A stretch of 14,134 bases of DNA from Bacteroidales bacterium (GTDB lineage Bacteria > Bacteroidota > Bacteroidia > Bacteroidales > UBA10428): NCBI GenBank assembly GCA_003508755.1, contig DNTK01000439.1:1-14134 (forward strand), read 5' to 3'. Made by a program: the position numbers and the translations under genes. Below, piece after piece: positions 8,055-14,134 of the stretch; position 1 is the stretch's first letter; each line of letters opens with the position of its first letter. A model generated the notes under the pieces. It was not told the origin of the DNA and did not search any database. It saw only the letters and a list, made by a program, of their open reading frames with translations.

Positions 8055-9845
8055 ATGAAAGCAACACGGTTATTTGATTTACTCGATCAGTATACAGAAT
8101 TGTATGCCGATAAAGATGATGCATTTGGGGCGAAGATAAATGGAGAATGGGTAAAATACAGTTCCAAAGACTATGTGCATAACGCCTATATGCTTAGCTA
8201 CGGTTTATTATCGATGGGATTAAAACCAGGCGATAAAATCGCATCTGTATCAAATAACCGGCCTGAGTGGAACTTTATGGATATGGCCATGAATATGTCT
8301 GGAATTATTCACGTTCCGGTATATCCAACAATCAGTGAAGACGATTTTGAATATGTACTTAATCATGCCGAACCAGAACTGTTGCTTGTTTCAGATCAGG
8401 CGTTATTCAATAAGCTTCAGCCCATTGCTGAAAGAGTTAGCTCAATAAAAGATGTATATACCTTTAACGACCTTGAGGGAGCCAAAAACTGGAAAGTCAT
8501 TTATGAACAAGGTTTGCAGAATGAGTCAAAATACAAGGATCAACTATTAAAAATAAGGGACTCTATTAAGACAGAACATCTTGCTACCATCATCTACACT
8601 TCTGGAACTACGGGATACCCCAAGGGCGTAATGCTTAGCCATAAAAACATTCTGGGCAACATAAAAGGCATTATGCAGGTTTTTAATCTCAATCATACCC
8701 AACGAACGCTCAGCTTTTTACCTATCAGTCATATTTTCGAACGTACTATCAACTATTACTTTCAACAAATAGGCCTCTCGGTATACTATGCTGAAAATCT
8801 TGGAGCCATTGGGAATAACATTAAGGAAATAAAACCGCATGTACTTATTGCAGTGCCGCGCGTATTAGAGCGTATTTATGATCGTATTATTGGTCGAGGG
8901 AAAGATTTAAAAGGCATTAAGAGGCAATTATTCTTTTGGGCAGTAAATCTTGGGCTACGTTTTGAGTTTAACAATAAAAACGGAAAATTTTATGCCGCTA
9001 AATTAAGACTGGCAAATAAGCTCATATTCTCGAAATGGCGCGAAGCCGTAGGGGGCAACATTGAAATAATTGTTGCTGGTGGTGCAGCAATGCAGCAGCG
9101 CTTAATTCGCGTATTTAATGCCGCCGGAATACCAACCGTTGAAGGATATGGTATGACCGAAACTGCCCCTGTTATTGCTACCAACGATTATGATAAAAAC
9201 AAAGTGTGTATTGGTACCGTTGGTCCTGTATTGCCCGGAGTTGAAGTAAAAATAAACGACGATGGCGAAATTATGACCCGTAGCGATTGTGTGATGATGG
9301 GTTATTACAAAGACGAAGCTCAGACCAGGGAAACCATTGAGCCCGATGGTTGGCTGCACACCGGTGATATTGGTATATGGGTAGATAATGAGTACCTGAA
9401 AATTACTGATCGCAAGAAGGAGATATTTAAATTGTCGAGTGGTAAATATATTGCCCCACAGGCCATTGAGAATAAGTTTAAAGAATCGTTTTTTATTGAG
9501 CAGATTTATGTGTTTGGCGAAAATCAGAAATTTGCAAGTGCCTTAATATCGCCTAACTTTCAGTTTTTGCACAACTGGTGTTCGCGCCATGGAGTTAAAT
9601 TCCGCGATAATGTGGAGCTTATTAATAATCCCCAGGTTGTTAAGCGTTTCCAGAAAGAGGTAAATACCATGAACAAAACACTTGGGCAAACCGAACACAT
9701 TAAGCGCTTTAGATTGGTGCACGAAGAGTGGACTCCTGCAACGGGCGAATTATCACCTACACTAAAACTGCGCAGACGCTACCTGGTGGAAAAATACAAG
9801 AACATTATCGATGAGATTTTCTCAGTAGATAGTGTAGGGAAATAG
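8055..9845 (+). CDS. Long-chain acyl-CoA synthetase (AMP-forming), second of a tandem pair
   Basis: Complete 596-residue AMP-binding ligase of the same family as its upstream neighbour, and clearly homologous to it along the whole length. Motifs are YTSGTTGYPKG (181-191), GYGMTET (364-370), GWLHTGD (432-438), the hinge region ITDRKKEIFK and a C-terminal SPTLKLRR carrying the likely catalytic lysine. The N-terminal block TRLFDLLDQYTELYADK is typical, so the ATG at 8055 is well supported; an A-rich stretch rather than a Shine-Dalgarno sequence precedes it. It probably activates long-chain fatty acids for lipid synthesis, remodelling or degradation. No other fatty-acid gene is in the window to indicate which. 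The two copies differ enough that separate chain-length preferences or regulation are plausible, but the sequence alone does not show this. A palindrome with a T-run lies 23 bases past the stop. Confidence 0.95.
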   Translation: MKATRLFDLLDQYTELYADKDDAFGAKINGEWVKYSSKDYVHNAYMLSYGLLSMGLKPGDKIASVSNNRPEWNFMDMAMNMSGIIHVPVYPTISEDDFEYVLNHAEPELLLVSDQALFNKLQPIAERVSSIKDVYTFNDLEGAKNWKVIYEQGLQNESKYKDQLLKIRDSIKTEHLATIIYTSGTTGYPKGVMLSHKNILGNIKGIMQVFNLNHTQRTLSFLPISHIFERTINYYFQQIGLSVYYAENLGAIGNNIKEIKPHVLIAVPRVLERIYDRIIGRGKDLKGIKRQLFFWAVNLGLRFEFNNKNGKFYAAKLRLANKLIFSKWREAVGGNIEIIVAGGAAMQQRLIRVFNAAGIPTVEGYGMTETAPVIATNDYDKNKVCIGTVGPVLPGVEVKINDDGEIMTRSDCVMMGYYKDEAQTRETIEPDGWLHTGDIGIWVDNEYLKITDRKKEIFKLSSGKYIAPQAIENKFKESFFIEQIYVFGENQKFASALISPNFQFLHNWCSRHGVKFRDNVELINNPQVVKRFQKEVNTMNKTLGQTEHIKRFRLVHEEWTPATGELSPTLKLRRRYLVEKYKNIIDEIFSVDSVGK

Positions 9846-9867
9846 AATAACGAGCTAACACTGTTCG

Positions 9868-9897
9868 TAGCCTCGAGGCTAAGGATAAAGTTTTTTT
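9868..9897 (+). terminator. Palindrome plus T-run after the synthetase pair
   Basis: TAGCCTCGAGGCTA (9868-9881) is a perfect 14-base palindrome that can fold into a 5-bp GC-rich stem with a TCGA tetraloop. Seven Ts follow at 9891-9897. The 9-base gap between stem and T-run is longer than in a classical terminator, so its efficiency is uncertain. A protein-binding site is an alternative reading. Confidence 0.45.
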
Positions 9898-9964
9898 GGT
9901 ACTGTTCCAATTCACCTGGTGCATTACTATCTTTATAAGAATTACTAATACCTGAATATACAAA

Positions 9965-10378
9965 GTGAGCTATACTCAAAAATACAACCTGACGCATTTA
10001 AAAAGTGCCGAAATACAAAAACTAAGGGACAGAATTAAAACCCTTGAACTGGAAAATAAAATATTGGGCAGTCAACTTGAGAAGTTGGCAGAAATTCAAC
10101 CGGATATTGAGAAAATGAAGAAAACAAAGTCTGATTTTGAAGAAGATATTTCCCAGTTAAAGAGGAAATATGATGAGATTCTGTTGCTGTGTAAACTCGT
10201 TCCGGTTAGTGAATTAAATCTTTCATCAAGGGTAAAGAGCATACTGGAGAACCGTGACGTATCTTTTGTTTCAGAGAGCTCTTGCCTGATAGAACTTAGC
10301 TATTCAGATTTCAGATATTTGGGTAAAAAATCTATTACAGAAATTAAAGCGGCAATAATAGACTATTATCATAGTTAA
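9965..10378 (+). CDS. Coiled-coil protein with RNA polymerase alpha-CTD-like domain
   Basis: Small 137-residue protein of unknown function. Residues 15-75 form a coiled coil in two parts. The first has a clean heptad I17, L20, I24, L27, N31, L34, L38, L41, with Asn at a core position as in GCN4-type parallel dimers. After P46 a second runs I48, M51, K55, F58, I62, L65, Y69, I72. Residues 78-135 align without gaps to E. coli RpoA 254-311. PVSEL matches PVDDL, R89 matches R265, and LGKKSITEIK (119-128) differs from RpoA LGKKSLTEIK by one residue. Of the RpoA DNA-contact set, R265, G296, K298, S299 and E302 are kept, while N268 and C269 are Ser and Ile. I infer a dimeric protein displaying alpha-CTD-like heads that may bind DNA or RNA polymerase-associated factors. 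The start is a GTG at 9965; a TGA lies 12 bases upstream in frame and the first ATG would remove the zipper. A SAM/HhH domain with another role is the alternative. Confidence 0.82.
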   Translation: MSYTQKYNLTHLKSAEIQKLRDRIKTLELENKILGSQLEKLAEIQPDIEKMKKTKSDFEEDISQLKRKYDEILLLCKLVPVSELNLSSRVKSILENRDVSFVSESSCLIELSYSDFRYLGKKSITEIKAAIIDYYHS

Positions 10379-10416
10379 TAATTAGTGAATCTAATTTTCT
10401 CAAATATATACCTTCA

Positions 10417-11109
10417 ATGAAAAATCGTATTCTCTACATCCTATTATTAACTCTTAGCACTAATATACTTTCGCAAGAATACTATGCTTTCCCTGATTCA
10501 TTAACCATATGGTCTGTTAATACAGATAAATACACCGTAAATGGTGATACTATCATTAACGACCAAGCCTACAAAAAATACTATTATAGCTCTGGAGACA
10601 GTGTTTTTAGTTATAAGAATGCTGCCTACTTTGCTGCTGTACGCGAGGACAACCAGAAAAGAATTTGGAGAATTGAACGAGATGCCTTTGAAGAGAAACT
10701 ATTGTATGACTTTTCCAAAAGTATTGGAGACACCATTGTTGTTCACCCAATGAGTGCCAACTATTTTGGAAGAGACTCGTACCATGTAACAATCGTTCGT
10801 GTCGATTCAATTATAGTTCATAATTCTTATCGGAAAAGATATACCATTGGAAATGTAAAGGGGCAGACTTTTGTGCCTAAATACTGGATTGAAGGAATCG
10901 GCAGTACAAGAGGATTAATCGATTCCGGAATTTCACAACAGTTGCGAGGAAATATTGGCTATCCTGAATTACTATGTTTTACTACCGAACAATATACTTA
11001 CCATGTAAGCTCTAATAAAGATTGTTTTCGGCCTATTACTCTTCCGAGGCGTGCAGAAAACTTTATTATAAAAAAGGAGCTAGATGAATTGTTGAGTTTA
11101 ATAGAATAG
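10417..11109 (+). CDS. Exported protein of unknown function
   Basis: Predicted 230-residue secreted or periplasmic protein. Residues 1-19 form a signal peptide ending LS-Q, a cleavage context common in Bacteroidota. The mature part is rich in Tyr, Ser and Asp with alternating beta-strand patterns. It contains the segment YWIEGIGSTRGLIDSG (about 156-171), a WIEGIGS-GL motif I recognise from uncharacterised exported Bacteroidota proteins, often with a C-terminal sorting domain. No such C-terminal secretion domain is present here; the chain ends with a short acidic helix. Cysteines occur late (near 189 and 202). It starts at an ATG 38 bases after the alpha-CTD-like gene on the same strand, so they may share a transcript. 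No enzyme motif is visible and I assign no function. Confidence 0.8.
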   Translation: MKNRILYILLLTLSTNILSQEYYAFPDSLTIWSVNTDKYTVNGDTIINDQAYKKYYYSSGDSVFSYKNAAYFAAVREDNQKRIWRIERDAFEEKLLYDFSKSIGDTIVVHPMSANYFGRDSYHVTIVRVDSIIVHNSYRKRYTIGNVKGQTFVPKYWIEGIGSTRGLIDSGISQQLRGNIGYPELLCFTTEQYTYHVSSNKDCFRPITLPRRAENFIIKKELDELLSLIE

Positions 11110-11136
11110 CAGGATTTTATCCGCACTATTATTGTA

Positions 11137-11172
11137 AAGGCATTAAACCTATCAAACTTTTGTGGGTGCCTT
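11137..11172. terminator. Weak hairpin between convergent genes
   Basis: AAGGCA (11137-11142) pairs with TGCCTT (11167-11172) across a 24-nt loop in the 70-base gap between two convergent genes. Position suggests a bidirectional terminator, but the stem is short and neither side has a real T-run. Confidence 0.25.
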
Positions 11173-11179
11173 AGTTATT

Positions 11180-13000
11180 CTATTCATTGTAACTATTAAG
11201 AAATACCTTCATTTCCTGGCGAACGCCGCTTACAACATCCGAGTCCACTTTAATCGGCATATCCAGTATTTGTTGGGCAAGGGATTTAGCTTTGTCCATT
11301 TCTCCCAGTTTTTGATACAATAAAACTATTCTGTACCTGGGGTAAAATTTTACTGGCATAATATTGGAAGCTTTTTCAAAACTTTGTAATGCTTCGTTAA
11401 GCATTCCAATTCCTTCCTGACTGCTTCCCAGGTAAATGTAAAAATCCGAATCGTTAAGTCGGTGCTCTACTTGCTTTAACACATTAACACTTTGCTGATA
11501 CTCTTGCATTACAGTTAATTCTGCTCCGTAATTAAAAACAAAAAACTGGTTATATTCCATAACCTGGTAAAGCTCTTCGTATTTAATTTTAGCCTGGTCA
11601 TATTGACCTTTCCTAACCATCTCAAAGGCATTCTTCCAATCTTTTTCCGCTTTAATACGATTAGCACTCAAGCGAACAAACAGCAATAGTACAATCAATG
11701 AAAAGAATAACACCAGCCTTCTTTTTGCCTTATTTGTAGTAAGCGTATAAACTGACTCTGGTGTATGTGACGATATAATGGTAAGACTTATAAAAAAGAA
11801 CGATAACACTCCATAATCCTGTAAAGGATATGAAAACAAGGAACTTATTAATATGGCTATTAAGCTACCTTCGGCGGCAATTAATAGCAAACTATGTTTT
11901 TTATATTCAAGCTGTTTATTCTTAAAGCTAAAAAAGATTACCAGCAAGAAAGCCAATAATCCTATCAGGCCTGTTTCGGAGGCAATATGCAAGTATTCAT
12001 TAAATGCGTAGTTTATGCCATCGGCTAAAAAAGCATTATCCCAATCGTCGGGGTTGTTTTTAAAATAATCGGCCTGATAGTTATTATGAACAGCGGGATA
12101 ACTAGCAAAGCCATGTCCTGCCAAAGGTTTATCTTTAATCATTTGCAGCGTTACTTTGTATATAAACTTACGCCCCGATGCCGAATCCTGCTTAATAGAT
12201 GTTAAGGCAAGTGCACCAACTATGATTAACCCACCTATGAGGATGAATAAGGCCATTTTTCTTAACCAGGTAGAAAAGTGTTTGTCCCAAATACTAATTA
12301 TGGGTTTTGTATGTAGAATAGCATAACCTATCACTATAACACCAGCAATCCATGCGGTTCTTGCCTTTGTTAAAGGCAAAGTAATCAGGATTAGAAGCAC
12401 AGAAACAATGGCCAGATATTTTTTAGGACCTTTTTCGGAATAGAATGCATAAATAAGGCTGAATGGGAGAATTGCTACCAGAACATTTGAATAAGGACCT
12501 GGATTACCATAAGCTCCTCCCAGCCTAAATTCAGGAATGTGATTAGTAAAAATACCTGCATATTGAGCAAGTCCGTATAGGGGTTGAATAACCCCGATTA
12601 ACAGAATTAATAGTATAACAGTATGATAAACTTTATTCTCTTCTTTATCACCTTGGTCCCGCTTAAGAAAAGTTTTTGCCAATAAATAGAAAATAAACAA
12701 AACGTACAAGCTTAGCAGTTTTACTTCCAAAAAGGGATTGAGGCCTTGCGCTATGTAACTTATTGTTGATATCAGGACAAAGGCCAATAAGGATATATCA
12801 ATGGCCTTAACAGCATAGCTGAGTTTATACTTTGCACGGTAAATACGTATAAGGAAAAACAATATGGCAATACATCCCGTAATGGTCAGGAAAAAGTATT
12901 TGGGCATGATAAAGGGATCGGTAAATGCCTTGGAATGAAACAGAGATGTGACCAGGATGAGTGAGATGATGATGCCGGGTAAACTGAACTTTGTTTTCAT
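11180..13000 (-). CDS. Wzy/WaaL-type O-antigen polymerase or ligase with C-terminal TPR region
   Basis: Predicted 606-residue inner-membrane protein. About ten to twelve hydrophobic segments fill residues 5-445. The Wzy_C-type region carries the family's marks: GGAYGNPGPYSN (161-172), TKARTAW (211-217), the large periplasmic loop from about 268 to 340 with GHGFASYPAVHNNY, and NEYLHIASETGLIGLL (334-349). A soluble tail (about 452-606) has TPR-like helical pairs, for example YIYLGSSQEGIGMLNEALQSFEKA and the repeat that follows. It likely transfers or polymerises lipid-linked glycan on the outer face of the inner membrane. Polymerase, lipid-A ligase and protein O-oligosaccharyltransferase share this architecture and cannot be told apart here; the TPR tail leaves glycoprotein synthesis open. 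It is preceded on the same strand by a discoidin-domain gene 141 bases away. No glycosyltransferases are visible in the window. Confidence 0.88.
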   Translation of the reverse strand: MKTKFSLPGIIISLILVTSLFHSKAFTDPFIMPKYFFLTITGCIAILFFLIRIYRAKYKLSYAVKAIDISLLAFVLISTISYIAQGLNPFLEVKLLSLYVLFIFYLLAKTFLKRDQGDKEENKVYHTVILLILLIGVIQPLYGLAQYAGIFTNHIPEFRLGGAYGNPGPYSNVLVAILPFSLIYAFYSEKGPKKYLAIVSVLLILITLPLTKARTAWIAGVIVIGYAILHTKPIISIWDKHFSTWLRKMALFILIGGLIIVGALALTSIKQDSASGRKFIYKVTLQMIKDKPLAGHGFASYPAVHNNYQADYFKNNPDDWDNAFLADGINYAFNEYLHIASETGLIGLLAFLLVIFFSFKNKQLEYKKHSLLLIAAEGSLIAILISSLFSYPLQDYGVLSFFFISLTIISSHTPESVYTLTTNKAKRRLVLFFSLIVLLLFVRLSANRIKAEKDWKNAFEMVRKGQYDQAKIKYEELYQVMEYNQFFVFNYGAELTVMQEYQQSVNVLKQVEHRLNDSDFYIYLGSSQEGIGMLNEALQSFEKASNIMPVKFYPRYRIVLLYQKLGEMDKAKSLAQQILDMPIKVDSDVVSGVRQEMKVFLNSYNE

Positions 13001-13035
13001 AAATCGGTTAAAAAGATGCTTAATTAATAAGACTG

Positions 13036-13118
13036 ACTAAATTGGGTTTTTAGAGGTTCCGTATATTTTATTTATTGGAATAAGTTAAACAAATAAAATC
13101 ACGGAATGACAATTTAGT
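13036..13118. repeat. Nested inverted repeats between the discoidin-domain and ligase genes
   Basis: An outer 9-bp pair, ACTAAATTG (13036-13044) with CAATTTAGT (13110-13118), encloses an inner stem. In the inner stem TTCCGT (13057-13062) pairs with ACGGAA (13101-13106), and ATTTTATTT (13065-13073) with AAATAAAAT (13091-13099), with a 2/1-base bulge and a 17-nt loop. A third pair, AGGTTCC (13054-13060) with GGAACCT (13120-13126), overlaps the inner stem and would compete with it. No T-run follows on either strand, so this is not a simple intrinsic terminator. Confidence 0.6.
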
Positions 13119-13141
13119 TGGAACCTTGCATTTTAAATGAG

Positions 13142-14134
13142 TTACCACCATACCTGCTTCCCGTTTTCGTATGTGAAAATACGTTCTTCTGAACCACCAC
13201 TCAGGTTCCTCAACCAAAACAATGCATTGGATGGTGCATTATAATAAAGCACTGTATCGGTTGCAACCTGCTTGCCTAAGGATCTAAAATTATCGCCATA
13301 CCAAACATACAGTTCGTATTCGTCACCTGGCTGTATGTTGTTCATATCGTTTCGGGACTGGAAGCGTATGGTAGCAACTCTTTGCTGATTGCCTTCACCT
13401 AAATCAATACCAATGTATTTACCTTTTTCTTCCCTATCGTCGAGGTAATAGGTAAGCGGATTACCATCAAATACATTGGAGGGCGGATAAACCACTACTT
13501 TTTGTCCGGGCAAGGTAACAGGCTCACCAACTAAAAGTTCCTGTTTTGCATTATAAAACTGTACTTCAGCAATGGTGGCTCCATCGTACTCGCCAGTAAT
13601 GTTGGCGGTATCGACATCAAACAAAAATCTTAGATAGCGGAATTTGCCTGGATTGTAGATTTTTATTGTTTCCAGGTGCTGACTTGGTATTCTTTTAATG
13701 GTATGCAGTGTAACAGCATCGCTAAAATCAGCCTTATTAGCCCCTTGAAATTTGCCATTAAGCAAACATCGTTGCCAGTTTTCCTTTCGCTGTACCATAT
13801 TGTACTTACGGGTAAGTTTTACCTGCCTCACATTGCTGCCTTCGGGATTAAACTGAATAATTTCTCCATCCTTGTTCAATAAAAAGGGTGTGGTAGCAGC
13901 AAACAGGTTTTCATCTTTAAAATACATAGGAAGGTATACAACATTACGGCCCATTTTTGTAAAAACCACAGTAGAGTCTGAGGCTATTCTGCCAAAATGA
14001 ACCGGATACCAACCGGCATTATTAAATACACCGATGTAGGCATATTTTACTCCCTCTGGTAAATTAGTAAGCCTAATTGCAATATCATCTACTTCAATAT
14101 ACTCCTCTGTTACATCAATATATTTGGTATCCTT
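13142..14134 (-). CDS. C-terminal part of a protein with a discoidin-like domain (5'-truncated by the window)
   Basis: The frame is open from the window edge at 14134 to the TAA at 13142, giving the last 330 residues. The internal ATG at 13969 is not the likely start, because the codons before it (such as YAYIGVFNNAGWYPVHFG) read as continuous beta-rich protein. The visible N-terminal half is a beta-sandwich-like region. The C-terminal half (about residues 170-330) has the pattern of an F5/8-type-C (discoidin, CBM32-like) galactose-binding domain: a strand beginning KFRYLRF, then VFDGNPLTYYL, YIGIDLG, VATIRFQSRND and a C-terminal YELYVW region. The layout resembles the C-terminal part of large exported Bacteroidales proteins with a transglutaminase-like domain; that is from memory and unproven, since the catalytic part lies outside. 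It is probably exported and binds sugar or glycoprotein. The Wzy-type gene follows on the same strand. Confidence 0.75.
   Translation of the reverse strand, partial: KDTKYIDVTEEYIEVDDIAIRLTNLPEGVKYAYIGVFNNAGWYPVHFGRIASDSTVVFTKMGRNVVYLPMYFKDENLFAATTPFLLNKDGEIIQFNPEGSNVRQVKLTRKYNMVQRKENWQRCLLNGKFQGANKADFSDAVTLHTIKRIPSQHLETIKIYNPGKFRYLRFLFDVDTANITGEYDGATIAEVQFYNAKQELLVGEPVTLPGQKVVVYPPSNVFDGNPLTYYLDDREEKGKYIGIDLGEGNQQRVATIRFQSRNDMNNIQPGDEYELYVWYGDNFRSLGKQVATDTVLYYNAPSNALFWLRNLSGGSEERIFTYENGKQVWW

Noticed and set aside
9895..9935. TTTG at 9895 and TATCTTTA at 9928 as promoter of the alpha-CTD-like gene
   Set aside because: The -7-like box has one mismatch but the 29-nt spacer is well outside the usual range.
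1..14134. Mobile elements, CRISPR, phage or defence genes
   Set aside because: I found no transposase, integrase, direct-repeat array, tRNA-like target or recognisable defence motif on either strand; base use looks even across the window.

Overview
The window looks like chromosomal DNA from a member of the Bacteroidota, probably a free-living Bacteroidia or Marinilabiliales-like organism. The evidence is an AT-rich composition, a promoter matching the Bacteroidota -33/-7 pattern (TTG, about 20 nt, TAnnTTTG) before the M23 peptidase gene, a general lack of Shine-Dalgarno sequences, an M23 peptidase gene divergent from alaS, and a Wzy-type polymerase/ligase with a TPR tail. I see no rRNA, tRNA, CRISPR array, insertion sequence or prophage. 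Genes are tightly packed, and the longest gene-free stretch is about 164 bases.

Layout. (1) Positions 1-1021, minus strand: an M23 zinc peptidase gene followed, 5 bases after its stop, by the first 15 codons of a second gene with the same N-terminal signature, so probably a tandem pair of envelope peptidases. (2) 1159-3777, plus strand: alaS, complete, with an apparent hairpin terminator. (3) 3942-6110: an exported prolyl oligopeptidase with an intact catalytic triad. (4) 6273-9845: two consecutive, related long-chain acyl-CoA synthetases (AMP-forming), 48 bases apart and so probably co-transcribed, ending at a perfect palindrome plus T-run. (5) 9965-10378: a 137-residue protein with a leucine-zipper-like coiled coil fused to a domain that aligns without gaps to the C-terminal domain of the RNA polymerase alpha subunit. 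This is the most unusual gene here. (6) 10417-11109: an exported protein of unknown function. (7) 11180-14134, minus strand, convergent with the preceding genes: a Wzy/WaaL-like membrane protein with a TPR tail, preceded by the C-terminal part of a protein with a discoidin-like carbohydrate-binding domain that runs off the window edge. A strong set of nested inverted repeats lies between these two.

How the parts relate. Most of the window is housekeeping or envelope metabolism: translation (alaS), cell-wall remodelling (M23), periplasmic peptide degradation (prolyl oligopeptidase), fatty-acid activation (two synthetases) and surface glycan assembly (the ligase). No single multi-gene pathway joins them. 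Several genes seem to start at non-ATG codons: M23 at TTG, prolyl oligopeptidase at GTG, the alpha-CTD-like gene at GTG, and the first synthetase at TTG or a rarer codon upstream. The best candidate for something little described is the coiled-coil/alpha-CTD protein. No defence system or mobile element is visible.
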